A stretch of DNA of 64,000 bases from Paenarthrobacter nicotinovorans (GTDB lineage Bacteria > Actinomycetota > Actinomycetes > Actinomycetales > Micrococcaceae): the NCBI RefSeq assembly GCF_021919345.1, contig NZ_CP089293.1:3224001-3288000 (forward strand), given 5' to 3'. A model generated the notes under the pieces. That model had not been told where the DNA came from. It made no database searches and saw nothing but the letters and a program-made list of their open reading frames with translations. Of the stretch, positions 44,320-53,306 are shown piece after piece (position 1 is the stretch's first letter; each line of letters opens with the position of its first letter). The translations under genes were made by a program, and so were the position numbers.

Positions 44320-44806
44320 CTAAGGGTTCAGCTCTCTAGCGCTTGGGATCCTGGTCGGGTTCGATATATCTAACGGGACAGATTGGCCAATTCTCTTGTC
44401 AACTCCGCTCATTGGTACTAGGTGCGCTGAACGACAGCCGTAGTCCTCCAGACCCGCAGCCCCTATTATCTTGCTGCTCCGGACCAAAAATTGGACAGTT
44501 GCAGCGAAGATGCCGAGTTGCCAGCCACTCGCAGAAGCTCGCGTCACTCGGTCGAGTTGGCGCCGCTGTACCTTCACGCATCCCAGCTCGCAGTTCTTCT
44601 TTTAGAGACAAAGAGACCAAGACGCAAAGACCCTGACAGGCACTGTCACGGTTCTACTCAGGGGAATTCCTTTTGCCTACTTCGAACTGCAAGCCGCCAC
44701 TGAGTGTCAGGCAAGAGGAACGGATTATCCGCCCTAAGCCGCCGAAGTGCCTATCCTCCAAGTAACGGGCATGGGCTGTAGGTCGCAACAACGCCGGCTA
44801 TTCCAG
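44320..44806. other. 487-bp gap between BY-kinase and Wzx-like genes
   Basis: Convergent stops border the region. No ORF here has credible coding character or a ribosome site, and no strong hairpin was found by eye. It may hold degraded coding sequence. Confidence 0.5.
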
Positions 44807-46081
44807 TTAGACGTTCGGGCCCCCGGAAACGCTAGCTCCCTCTCTACGCAGTAAACGCGCATTCGGGCCGGAACGTCGGTGCAGCGGCCTCCCGGTCGAC
44901 CTGCGCGACAACACCGTGAGTGAAACTGCAAGCATGAGGTACAGGGCAGCTTCTGCCAGTAATGCGCCTTGAGCACCTGCAAGAAATGCGCCCACCGGCC
45001 CCAGCCCAAAACCCAAGATAGTCACGACGATTCTTACTATCGTCGCCCGCCACGTAACGCCTTGGACGCGCAAAAAAACTGTGGGAACCACTGATAAGCC
45101 TGCAAAAAATCTGTTGAGGGCTGTCGCCCCAAACAGCCCCACCATAATGACCCATGTCTCGCCGAATAAACCAGCACCAAGTCGCGCAGGTAGGTTGGCT
45201 AGAACAAGGTACGTTGCACCCACTGTTACCGCCACCAACAACGACATCGCAGCCATCCTGCGCCAGTAGGATCTCCTTCTCAGCAGATGATTAGGGCGAA
45301 GATCCCGCAAAACCATAGTCCGAAGGAAATTAATGGCGAGGCTTGTCATGCCGAAGATGGACAATGCCGACCGATAAGCGGCAAGCTCAGGACCACTTGC
45401 GTAGAAATTGAGAATCAGAGTAATGGAATACCCGAGGACGGCCCCCAAGACAGCTTCGGAAACGAACGAGGAATTCAGCCTCCAGTGTCTCGCCAGCCAT
45501 TGAATGCCTGCTCCGAATCTGGGCAGCAAACGAAAAGCAAACATTGCGACCGCGCCCAGCAGGGTAGCCGACGCGCCCAGGAATAAGAGCATGCCGCTAC
45601 CGTCCAGGCCAAGCGTCCCCGCGACGAAAATACCCGAGCAACTGGCCACCGTATATGTCGCGTCGAGGGCGAGAAGACCCGCAGTCCGCCCAGTCGAGAT
45701 AGCGGCAAAGCGCACGCTGTCTTGGATCAGAAGACCAAATTGGGCCACGGCAAGAGATAAGTAGAAATCGGCACTCTGTGGAATGGTAAAGGCCAGGGCT
45801 ATCATGACGGCCCCAATAGCAATGGCAACTACCAGGGACAGACCAAGAGAATTCCCTCTTTCGTCCGCCGCAAAATTCTCCCGTGTTGAACGAACCAAAA
45901 GCGTTTCGCCGCTCAGAGCCCTCACGAGACTTTGAATCAGTACTGCTGTCGACAGCCCAAGGACAAAGGTTCCCAACTGCTCCGGAGAGAGAAATTGAGC
46001 GGCTAAGACAAGGAAAAGAATACTAGCTAGGCTGAGCACACCTTGATCTATAAAGCCCAGGGAGTATCTAAGGAGCCTCAA
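44807..46081 (-). CDS. Oligosaccharide flippase (Wzx-like)
   Basis: The 424-residue protein has about twelve hydrophobic segments starting with SLGFIDQGVLSLASILFLVLA and resembles MATE/MVF-type polysaccharide flippases, which turn lipid-linked repeat units to the outer face. The C-terminal 40 residues are basic and cytoplasmic. It is the last gene of a six-gene minus-strand operon, with its start overlapping the stop of the preceding gene (ATGA). Confidence 0.82.
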   Translation of the reverse strand: MRLLRYSLGFIDQGVLSLASILFLVLAAQFLSPEQLGTFVLGLSTAVLIQSLVRALSGETLLVRSTRENFAADERGNSLGLSLVVAIAIGAVMIALAFTIPQSADFYLSLAVAQFGLLIQDSVRFAAISTGRTAGLLALDATYTVASCSGIFVAGTLGLDGSGMLLFLGASATLLGAVAMFAFRLLPRFGAGIQWLARHWRLNSSFVSEAVLGAVLGYSITLILNFYASGPELAAYRSALSIFGMTSLAINFLRTMVLRDLRPNHLLRRRSYWRRMAAMSLLVAVTVGATYLVLANLPARLGAGLFGETWVIMVGLFGATALNRFFAGLSVVPTVFLRVQGVTWRATIVRIVVTILGFGLGPVGAFLAGAQGALLAEAALYLMLAVSLTVLSRRSTGRPLHRRSGPNARLLRREGASVSGGPNV

Positions 46082-47400
46082 GTAACTTGGCCCTCAACTG
46101 ATTTGACTGGAATAAGCAAACGAAGCAGTATCGCAGAATAGAGAAGTACCACAATAATATTCCAGAATATAGATCGCCCCAGAAATGCCATCATTCCGAA
46201 AGCAATAAATGGCACGAAGACATGGATTCTTCGCAGAAGCCCGGCGATTAGAAAAACACACGCGAACGCAATAGCAAAAATCAAGACCCTTACGAAAAGG
46301 TCGGGATCATACGCGTCGGCCCAAGGGTTTCCGGCTACACCAACATTCGTGAACTTACGTTCGGCGAACTCATCGGCGTACAGGGTGACGGGGTAAGGTC
46401 GCAGTGGAGAAGGTAACAATAGAACCCACTGTTGGAGTATGGAAGTCGCCCCCAGGGACTCTGCGGTATAGAGGCCCAGACTCAACGGAAGCAATGAACT
46501 GGTTGGCAGTATCCACTCATTGAAACCAACCAAATCGTTCGTAGACCACAAGGTTGGAAGCCAGGTAAATGCAGAGATTCCTAATATCGCGGCCACCGTT
46601 AGCCAGAGCTTATGACGGCCCGATTTAATTGCGAAGAAGGCGGCGCACAGGGCAGCCACCATGAGCACGCTGAAGTAATTCCGGGATCCCGCGATAAGAC
46701 TAGGGCCCCAAAATATTCCTAGAATAGCCAAAGCCCTGAAGCGATACCTCTTGACTGTCATTGACACGCTGACCAAGATGATTCCGATCACCAAGGCCAA
46801 TACGATACCAAAAAGCCCATTCCCCACCCAGAACTCTTGCTTGAAACTGTGACGACCACTGCTTAGAACAGCACCCAGGTTAGCGGCTAGGAACGCAGCG
46901 TCATGAAGACCAACGAGGAGGCCAGCCCAGAGAACGATCTCGATACGCTTGTGAACTGAATTGACACTGTTACGCCCGACGGCGGAAAACACTCTCCATC
47001 CATCCGCGAGGGCGTTTTGAAACTTTTGGGCAATACCGAGAACCAGAGTGAGTCCAAGTGCTGTGAGCAACGTAAGCGTCTGTTCATGTGCAACAGCTTC
47101 GTAGCTAGAAAGTGGTGGGCGGGGAAAGAACGTCACCCCATTTAATGCGCCAATATATGCCCCTAAAGCGTAAGGGTAGTTCAGCAGAGTTGCAATGGCA
47201 ACGGCCCGGGCATTGCGGACCGCCAGCGCGGTGACGATCGTTATCACGGGCGCTAGGACCATCCCAACCGACTTCGACTCATTCCAAAGAAGGTATGCCG
47301 CGACGACTATCCCAACGCCAATGAGGCTGGTAATTGCCGCAGAATACGGGGCACGAATTGTCGCGGCTCCAGCCTCAGTTTGGTTCTGTATGAGTCTCAC
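46078..47400 (-). CDS. O-antigen polymerase-like membrane protein (Wzy-like)
   Basis: The 440-residue protein has ten or more hydrophobic segments with a large loop around residues 285-360 (WSTNDLVGFNEW to VGVAGNPWADAYDP) that is typical of Wzy-type polymerases. Sequence in this class is poorly conserved, so the call rests on topology and on the neighbours: a flippase, glycosyltransferases and a pyruvyl transferase. It overlaps both neighbours by 4 bp. Confidence 0.72.
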   Translation of the reverse strand: MRLIQNQTEAGAATIRAPYSAAITSLIGVGIVVAAYLLWNESKSVGMVLAPVITIVTALAVRNARAVAIATLLNYPYALGAYIGALNGVTFFPRPPLSSYEAVAHEQTLTLLTALGLTLVLGIAQKFQNALADGWRVFSAVGRNSVNSVHKRIEIVLWAGLLVGLHDAAFLAANLGAVLSSGRHSFKQEFWVGNGLFGIVLALVIGIILVSVSMTVKRYRFRALAILGIFWGPSLIAGSRNYFSVLMVAALCAAFFAIKSGRHKLWLTVAAILGISAFTWLPTLWSTNDLVGFNEWILPTSSLLPLSLGLYTAESLGATSILQQWVLLLPSPLRPYPVTLYADEFAERKFTNVGVAGNPWADAYDPDLFVRVLIFAIAFACVFLIAGLLRRIHVFVPFIAFGMMAFLGRSIFWNIIVVLLYSAILLRLLIPVKSVEGQVT

Positions 47401-48281
47401 AGTGACTTGCCTATTATGCCCTCAGCCCGGCCGAGCAAGATCTGCCAATTGTCTTGGAAGGTCTCGCGACCCAGCCGGACTTGCAGTATTAATCTTCCAA
47501 GCGAGCGGATGAGCAGTGTGCATCGCCCCCTCAACGAGTAGTTTCTGGCGAACACCCTGCCAGTGCCACGTGCGTAGTTACGTAGCCTGCGACGGCTATT
47601 CTCTGCCGACAGAGTCGGCATAGTGGCCTCAACAAGCGCGTACCCCGGGACGTAAACAACTGAATGACCTTGCTGAAGCCCGCGAAGCAACAGATCCGTA
47701 CCCTCTCCAGACTGCCAGGGTGTATCCGCACCGAGCCCCAGAGATTCGTCATAGCCGCCCACTCCGCGGAGAAATTCAGGGGTGAGAAAATAGCACGCTT
47801 CTATCGAGCTTCGCCAGACGTTTCGTGGTGTTAGGTCTATTTGGCGGTCCGGGAAGTCAATGCGGTGTTCGCCATCGACCTCTTCGGGAAGCAGTCGTCC
47901 GCTTCCGGCGGCGGCACCTTCCCGGATTGCTTGCGTTACGGAATCGCTGACGTCACCATCAAGCCACACGTCATCGTCAGGCAGGAGAACGACATCCCAT
48001 CCGTCACGAAGCGCCCTCAAACCCGCGTTGCGAGCCTTGGCCAATCCCGGCGGCGATGCAACAACCTCTATCTTTGAACGAAGAGGTCCGTCATAGCGCT
48101 CCAATAATTTCTGCGATTCAAGCCCCGGGCCTTGGTCTACGACGACAATCTGCAAGTATTCAAAGCGCTGCAGTTCGAGCGACCCCACAAGTCGCAGAAT
48201 CCCCTCGCTTGGGCGCAAACTTGGAATCACGACCGAAACAGAAACCGGCTCAGGGCGTGAAGGTGCTTCCGATGCCATCAC
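47397..48281 (-). CDS. Glycosyltransferase family 2
   Basis: The 294-residue GT-A enzyme has SVSVVIPSLRPSEG at the N-terminus, the VVDQGPG nucleotide-sugar region, GLAKARNAGLRAL and the DxD metal site in LLPDDDVWLD (around residue 105). The C-terminal part has no membrane segment except a weak hydrophobic patch. It adds one sugar to the repeat unit. Start and stop both lie in 4-bp overlaps with neighbours. Confidence 0.88.
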   Translation of the reverse strand: MMASEAPSRPEPVSVSVVIPSLRPSEGILRLVGSLELQRFEYLQIVVVDQGPGLESQKLLERYDGPLRSKIEVVASPPGLAKARNAGLRALRDGWDVVLLPDDDVWLDGDVSDSVTQAIREGAAAGSGRLLPEEVDGEHRIDFPDRQIDLTPRNVWRSSIEACYFLTPEFLRGVGGYDESLGLGADTPWQSGEGTDLLLRGLQQGHSVVYVPGYALVEATMPTLSAENSRRRLRNYARGTGRVFARNYSLRGRCTLLIRSLGRLILQVRLGRETFQDNWQILLGRAEGIIGKSL

Positions 48282-49354
48282 GGAGCCTCTACACTCGATC
48301 GGGCGGTGCTGTTCAACAATGACTCCAAGACTCGTACTCTGCTTGCTCTAATGGATTCACTCGCCGCGAAGATGCGAGCATCGTATGCCTCCCGGGCTAC
48401 GGGATCTGTCATCAATCGCCGTACGATGTCCTCAACATCACTGGTTGAAAAGCTGTGCACGTTGAAGACAAAGTCGCCCAGTCCCAGATCCTCGAAGGCT
48501 CCGAATCCTTTCCGTTCGTAGGCCAGGTGCACCACGTAGTGGCCGGCCTGAATGGCCATCAAAGCAGCGTGCAGACGAACGGCGACGACCACTCGGGCAG
48601 ATGTCGGCGATCCGATGAACTCGTCGTAAGTGCAGATCTTGGATGGTTTTAGGCTTCGAACTGCTAATTCGTCGTTATTGCCAGCCACTGCACTTTGGAC
48701 ATACCCATCGAAGTCACCGATTTGGCCGGCCAAGACGACGGCTCCTTCAGGTACACCGCCCCTGTGTTCACGCACGCTGATTACGGGCGTAAGAACGTTG
48801 ACGTCTGGATGGACCTTCCGCTTCATCGCAAGCAGTGCCAGATCCGAGGCCCGAGCAACTTGTCCCACCCCGAATTGCTCAAGGCTTCGGTTGTCCCGTA
48901 CCCAGACTCTGTTCAGCTTAGCGAGCAGGAACCGCAACGGCCGTCCGAACCCAAAGCGTGCTGGGCCAATGCTCTGCGGCAAATAGACAGTCGGCGGGAT
49001 GCTGGCAGCAGCCGCCAGGAGTTGCGGGCCCATGACGAGCAAGGTCTTGAGACACTCGACTGGTGTGCCAAACCTGAGGTATCCACCACCCACTCCGACA
49101 ACGAGGTCGTAGTCCCGGAATCTACTCAGAAGTAGACGTAGATATTTGGTGTCGTACCCCAAATAGGAGGGTTTCGAGCAGTATGACTTGAGCCCTGTGT
49201 AGCGAAAAGACTCCGGATACGAGGTGACCAGGTCAATCCGTGCCTCCTCACCGTGCACCTCGCGAATCATTTGCAAGGACTCGTCTACGAGAAGACCGTC
49301 CCCTCTGTTGATTGAACTGTAGCCGTGAAGAAGCAGAATTCGCGTCGCACTCAT
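48278..49354 (-). CDS. Polysaccharide pyruvyl transferase family protein
   Basis: The 358-residue protein has the pyruvyltransferase pattern: NRGDGLLVDESL near the N-terminus, GVGGGYLRFG, YLPQSIGP, a conserved RLHA (VAVRLHAALMA) and a final HSFSTSD region. It would transfer pyruvate from phosphoenolpyruvate to make a ketal on the exopolysaccharide, giving it negative charge. Overlaps both neighbours by 4 bp. Confidence 0.85.
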   Translation of the reverse strand: MSATRILLLHGYSSINRGDGLLVDESLQMIREVHGEEARIDLVTSYPESFRYTGLKSYCSKPSYLGYDTKYLRLLLSRFRDYDLVVGVGGGYLRFGTPVECLKTLLVMGPQLLAAAASIPPTVYLPQSIGPARFGFGRPLRFLLAKLNRVWVRDNRSLEQFGVGQVARASDLALLAMKRKVHPDVNVLTPVISVREHRGGVPEGAVVLAGQIGDFDGYVQSAVAGNNDELAVRSLKPSKICTYDEFIGSPTSARVVVAVRLHAALMAIQAGHYVVHLAYERKGFGAFEDLGLGDFVFNVHSFSTSDVEDIVRRLMTDPVAREAYDARIFAASESIRASRVRVLESLLNSTARSSVEAP

Positions 49355-50367
49355 GTCAATAGACTCCTGTATATAGCGACGTGCCTGCTTACGCTCTCAT
49401 CCCACGAAAACTTGGATGCCCAGCTTCTTCCCTGTTCACGGACGTCCCGCCGCCAAGCTGTGTCGTCAAGGGCTGCCACGATGCCGTCGCCGATAGCTTG
49501 CCTGTCGGTCCCCTGAAGTATCCAGGCCGGTCCGGCTACTTCCTTGAGAGACCCGCGGTCAGTTGTGATCACGGGCGCACCCGATGCCATGGCTTCCAAT
49601 ACCGGGAATCCGAAACCTTCGTAGAGACTAGGAAACACAAAGGCTGCGCAGCGACTCATGAGTGCCGCGCGATCCTCGTTGCTGACAAAGCCTAAATAGA
49701 TAGTGCGAGTGGCTTTAGTAATTGCATCCATCGACTCCGAGAAGTTCCAAGCCGGCTTGCCAGCGAGGACGAGGCGTGGGAGATCGCGGTTGGTTTCTAC
49801 AGCTTGGATCAGCTCGATGAGATTCTTTCTTGGCTCAATATTTCCGACGTAAAGGAGAAACTCTTCCGGGACGAGGCCAGCAATGGAGTCCGAGTATTCT
49901 TCGTTATGCGCGAACATGGATTGACTGATGCCATGGGGTATCACCGAGATTAGTGCTCTATCCAACTTGAAAACCGTTGAGACATCGTCTGCACTAGATT
50001 CTGAGACCGTTATGACGTGATCGCAGTTGCGGATAGCCGCGCCCACTCTGGCCCGCCAAATGAAGTCCTGCTGTGAGCTCCTAGCAGTCGATATCCAACG
50101 GCTTGCCACGCCATGAACGGTCACGACCGAAGGCATCCGCGGAGAAAGAAGTGGGCCAGTATCTGCCACAAAATGTACGACCGATTCAGGTGCGTACTTC
50201 CTAGAGTCGATCGACTCCGTGACCATGGTTGAAATCGGGTTACTGCCCGATCGGAGACGATCTATCTCAACACCGTGCTCCGGAAGCCTGGTTGCAATTT
50301 CCCTGGCGTACGTCGTGTTGCCCCCGACATTCCGATCTAGGATTCGACTTGGCATAACGACCCTCAC
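49351..50367 (-). CDS. Glycosyltransferase family 4
   Basis: The 338-residue GT-B enzyme has DRNVGGNTTYAREIA (acceptor side), VSESSADDV, YVGNIEPRKNLIELI and the donor-binding FPSLYEGFGFPVLEAMASGAP (split after GFG). The GTG at 50367 overlaps the upstream stop (GTGA), which fixes the start; the longer frame to 50406 lies inside the preceding gene. It likely adds a hexose to the repeat unit. Confidence 0.9.
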   Translation of the reverse strand: MRVVMPSRILDRNVGGNTTYAREIATRLPEHGVEIDRLRSGSNPISTMVTESIDSRKYAPESVVHFVADTGPLLSPRMPSVVTVHGVASRWISTARSSQQDFIWRARVGAAIRNCDHVITVSESSADDVSTVFKLDRALISVIPHGISQSMFAHNEEYSDSIAGLVPEEFLLYVGNIEPRKNLIELIQAVETNRDLPRLVLAGKPAWNFSESMDAITKATRTIYLGFVSNEDRAALMSRCAAFVFPSLYEGFGFPVLEAMASGAPVITTDRGSLKEVAGPAWILQGTDRQAIGDGIVAALDDTAWRRDVREQGRSWASKFSWDESVSRHVAIYRSLLT

Positions 50368-51407
50368 GGCGCAACACCCGCATGTCCTGAGTAGAGGCCG
50401 TGCCAAGCTTTTTCCTGACTCGACTCATTCATTGCATCGAGGAGATGAACAGACTTTTCAACTAGCATGGCGCGAAATTCGGGATCAAGATGAGACTTCT
50501 CCAGGGCTGCGACGACATCCTCAGGGGTAGTTACCTGGTAAGCTCCGGATTCCGCAAGGGCGTCTATCTCCCGGGCGACAATTGGCAGTCCTCGAGCCGC
50601 AGCGTCAAGAATGCTGATCGGAAAGCCCTCGTAAGCAGCGGTGTGAACGTAGTAGTCACCGGCGTCAAGCTCAGCGATCAACTCATCGCTTTCCTTCCAT
50701 CCGGCTATCTGCACTCCTTGGGACGCTAATGACTGCCTGAGGTCAGGTTCCCCGTCTCCGATCCACCGAAATTCCCAATCAGAAAGCGTAGAACTGGAGG
50801 CAGCAAGTCTCGCGATCTCCCCAAAGAAGCTCGGATCCTTCTGTTTGCAAATCCGCCCAACCATGACCACACGCTTGACCCTGTTGGTCACCTCGTCTCG
50901 ACCGTCTAGGCTCTCGAGCAGGTCGCAGCTGGGTGCATTTGGAACATAAACGCATTCGGCATTGGAATTGAGCTGCATCGTCAAAGTTCGTTCGTGGGGG
51001 GACAGTACAACCGTTGCATGAGAACGGAAACTCAGCATTTTCTCGGCGAACCTAAACAGCCACTTCTTAGCAGGCTCTAAGGTGACATCGTCAAACTTAT
51101 AGCAGTGCGGCTGATAAATGATCTTTGCCCTAAGACGCGTGAGGCGGCCATAGGCGCCGGCCCAGCTTGAATGCAAGTGGACATAGTCCGGTCGAAATTC
51201 TGCGACAGCCTTGCGAACCTCTAGGGTTCGACCAATCGTGCCGCTCGACTGAAATCGACGGGCTTCCAAAACACCAGCCGAAAAATCTTGATCCTGGCCG
51301 TCAACTAGCAAGTAGTGCTGATGTTCGCTGGTCAGATCGACGAGCTTTCTTATGGCTCGGCTCACCCCACCATAATGACACTCCGTCACGTGCAAAATCT
51401 TGGCCAT
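50364..51407 (-). CDS. Glycosyltransferase family 4
   Basis: The 347-residue GT-B enzyme has ILHVTECHYGGVSRAI, YVHLHSSWAG, VVMVGRICKQKDP and the donor site HTAAYEGFPISILDAAARGLP (split after GFP). GGGGGAC lies directly before the ATG at 51407; an in-frame GTG at 51416 is weaker. It is the first gene of the six-gene operon, so the operon promoter lies in the 375-bp gap upstream. Confidence 0.9.
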   Translation of the reverse strand: MAKILHVTECHYGGVSRAIRKLVDLTSEHQHYLLVDGQDQDFSAGVLEARRFQSSGTIGRTLEVRKAVAEFRPDYVHLHSSWAGAYGRLTRLRAKIIYQPHCYKFDDVTLEPAKKWLFRFAEKMLSFRSHATVVLSPHERTLTMQLNSNAECVYVPNAPSCDLLESLDGRDEVTNRVKRVVMVGRICKQKDPSFFGEIARLAASSSTLSDWEFRWIGDGEPDLRQSLASQGVQIAGWKESDELIAELDAGDYYVHTAAYEGFPISILDAAARGLPIVAREIDALAESGAYQVTTPEDVVAALEKSHLDPEFRAMLVEKSVHLLDAMNESSQEKAWHGLYSGHAGVAP

Positions 51408-51782
51408 GTCCCCCACGAGAGCCCCAGACTCTCAGTCCTTTGGTTTGGTACGGATGATGTTCGTAGTTTCCCGACAACGCGTGCATTACGCAAGTAGCTG
51501 GTTGACCTAAGCTCGGTAAGCCGTAGGCCGGCCTGCCCAAAAAATCAGCCCTACGCTTGGGTCACACCCTTGGGAGAGTCTCGGGCTCGCCCAGAAAATG
51601 CTATGGGTTGCAGCTTCAGCGCGCCAACCCACAGTCGTAATGACGAAATCTTGAGAGGCGATGGAGCAGCGACCACTCGGATATGGAAGGCTTGAGACAG
51701 TCTACGCTGCAGAACATCCCTCTAGATGCCACCAACGTCCTGGGGTTAACAAGCAGGTTAATTGAGCTAACATCCTCGTTGG
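51408..51782. other. 375-bp divergent promoter region
   Basis: Between the operon of six genes and the sugar transferase gene. GTTAAC, GTTAAT and GCTAAC occur in close succession at about 51755-51774 and could be half sites of an operator. No gene is supported. Confidence 0.5.
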
Positions 51783-53264
51783 ATGCTTGTGACCATTGGC
51801 GGCTCCATAATTGATGAAAGGCTGCTTCCTTTGGGGGAAAACGACTGGAGAATCCGCCACTCACGGCGGCTCGCGCTTGTAGATGGGTTCGTAGTCACGT
51901 GGGCTGTGATAGGTGCATACATCGGTAGGTTCGGCTACACGACGGATCCTCTTCCGTCGGATCACGAGTTTGCCTACGTTCTACTCTCTATTGGGCTCGC
52001 CATCGCATGGTGGTTCATGTTGGGTGCTTGGAGCAGTCGACATAGCCGGATACTCGGAGCCGGCCCCGACGAATATAAACGTGTCGCGGCCGCCACTCTT
52101 TGGCTGTTCGGTCTCGTTGCAATTGTTTCGTACGTTCTCCGAGTGGACACGGCACGTGGCTACGTGGCAATCGCGCTGCCAGTCGGACTCGCAGGTCTAC
52201 TCCTTGCTCGCTGGCTGTTGCGCCAGCATCTCAGTGTCGCTAGGCAACGTGGGGGGAGCATGTCGCGTCTCCTCCTGCTTGGAGGCCCCAGCGCGGTAGC
52301 ACATTTGGCCTCCTCACTTCATCGTGAGAAGCACGCGGGATACCTCCCCGTAGCTGCATACATTCCCGGCGGTCCGGAGAGCATTTCCGTCGAACCCGGC
52401 TCAAACCTTCCCATACTCGGACACGCAACCGATACGGCCTCAGTGTTGGAAGCTATTGACGAATGCAAAGCCGACGCCGTGGCGGTGTCAGCCGGCGTTC
52501 AGTTGCACCCTCAAACGATCCGGCACCTCGGATGGGAACTTGCAGCTCGCAATATTGGCTTGATCATGGCCCCCGCACTAACTGATATCGCCGGCCCTCG
52601 AATTCATACGCAGCAAGTAGCAGGTCTGCCCCTAATTCACGTAACAACGCCAACGCTGGAAGGGGGCCAGCGTGTTGCCAAACGTCTGTTCGACGTCGTA
52701 GTTTCCGGTCTCCTGATCTTGGTTACAGCACCTTTGATGGGATTCATTGCCGTCCTCGTTCGGGCTGATAGCAAGGGTCCGGTGTTGTTCAAACAAGATC
52801 GCGTCGGAATGGAAGGGCGCCACTTTCAGATGGTTAAGTTCCGCTCCATGGTTGTCGATGCTGAGTCGCGTCTTTCCGAACTCCAGCATCGCAATGAGGG
52901 CCAAGGAGTCCTTTTCAAGATAAAGAACGACCCTCGAATCACTCGCGTAGGCCTTACGCTACGGAAGTACAGCCTGGATGAACTCCCCCAACTGTTCAAC
53001 ATTTTTGCCGGATCTATGAGTCTGGTCGGACCCCGCCCCCCGCTTCCCCGTGAAGTGGAGGCGTACGAGAGTGATGTACGCCGGAGACTCTTGGTCAAGC
53101 CCGGCCTAACGGGCCTATGGCAGGTTAGCGGCCGGTCAAATCTCTCATGGCAGGACTCTGTGCGACTAGACCTCTACTATGTGGAGAATTGGTCGTTGGC
53201 TGGCGATCTAGTGATCATCCTGCGAACGGTGAGGGCCGTCTTCCACAGCACCGGCGCGTACTAA
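51783..53264 (+). CDS. Polyprenyl glycosylphosphotransferase (initiating sugar transferase)
   Basis: The 493-residue protein has four or five N-terminal hydrophobic segments, a nucleotide-binding-like middle domain (HLASSLHREKHAGYLPVAAYIPG) and the C-terminal catalytic domain of the WbaP/PglC type: KRLFDVVVSGLLIL, FKQDRVGMEGRHFQMVKFRSM, TRVGLTLRKYSLDELPQLFNIF (quoted in part) and VKPGLTGLWQVSGRS. It loads the first sugar-phosphate on undecaprenyl phosphate, beginning repeat-unit assembly. The N-terminus is fixed only by the ATG at 51783; a GGGGGAAAAC motif 45 bp inside is not followed by a start codon. Confidence 0.9.
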   Translation: MLVTIGGSIIDERLLPLGENDWRIRHSRRLALVDGFVVTWAVIGAYIGRFGYTTDPLPSDHEFAYVLLSIGLAIAWWFMLGAWSSRHSRILGAGPDEYKRVAAATLWLFGLVAIVSYVLRVDTARGYVAIALPVGLAGLLLARWLLRQHLSVARQRGGSMSRLLLLGGPSAVAHLASSLHREKHAGYLPVAAYIPGGPESISVEPGSNLPILGHATDTASVLEAIDECKADAVAVSAGVQLHPQTIRHLGWELAARNIGLIMAPALTDIAGPRIHTQQVAGLPLIHVTTPTLEGGQRVAKRLFDVVVSGLLILVTAPLMGFIAVLVRADSKGPVLFKQDRVGMEGRHFQMVKFRSMVVDAESRLSELQHRNEGQGVLFKIKNDPRITRVGLTLRKYSLDELPQLFNIFAGSMSLVGPRPPLPREVEAYESDVRRRLLVKPGLTGLWQVSGRSNLSWQDSVRLDLYYVENWSLAGDLVIILRTVRAVFHSTGAY

Positions 53265-53306
53265 GCGTGTTCTGATCTGACTCAATCCAAAAGAGGTTAT
53301 GGCTGC

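Noticed and set aside
44320..44806. Possible transposon remnant in the gap
   Set aside because: No inverted repeats, target duplications or transposase-like translation could be found.
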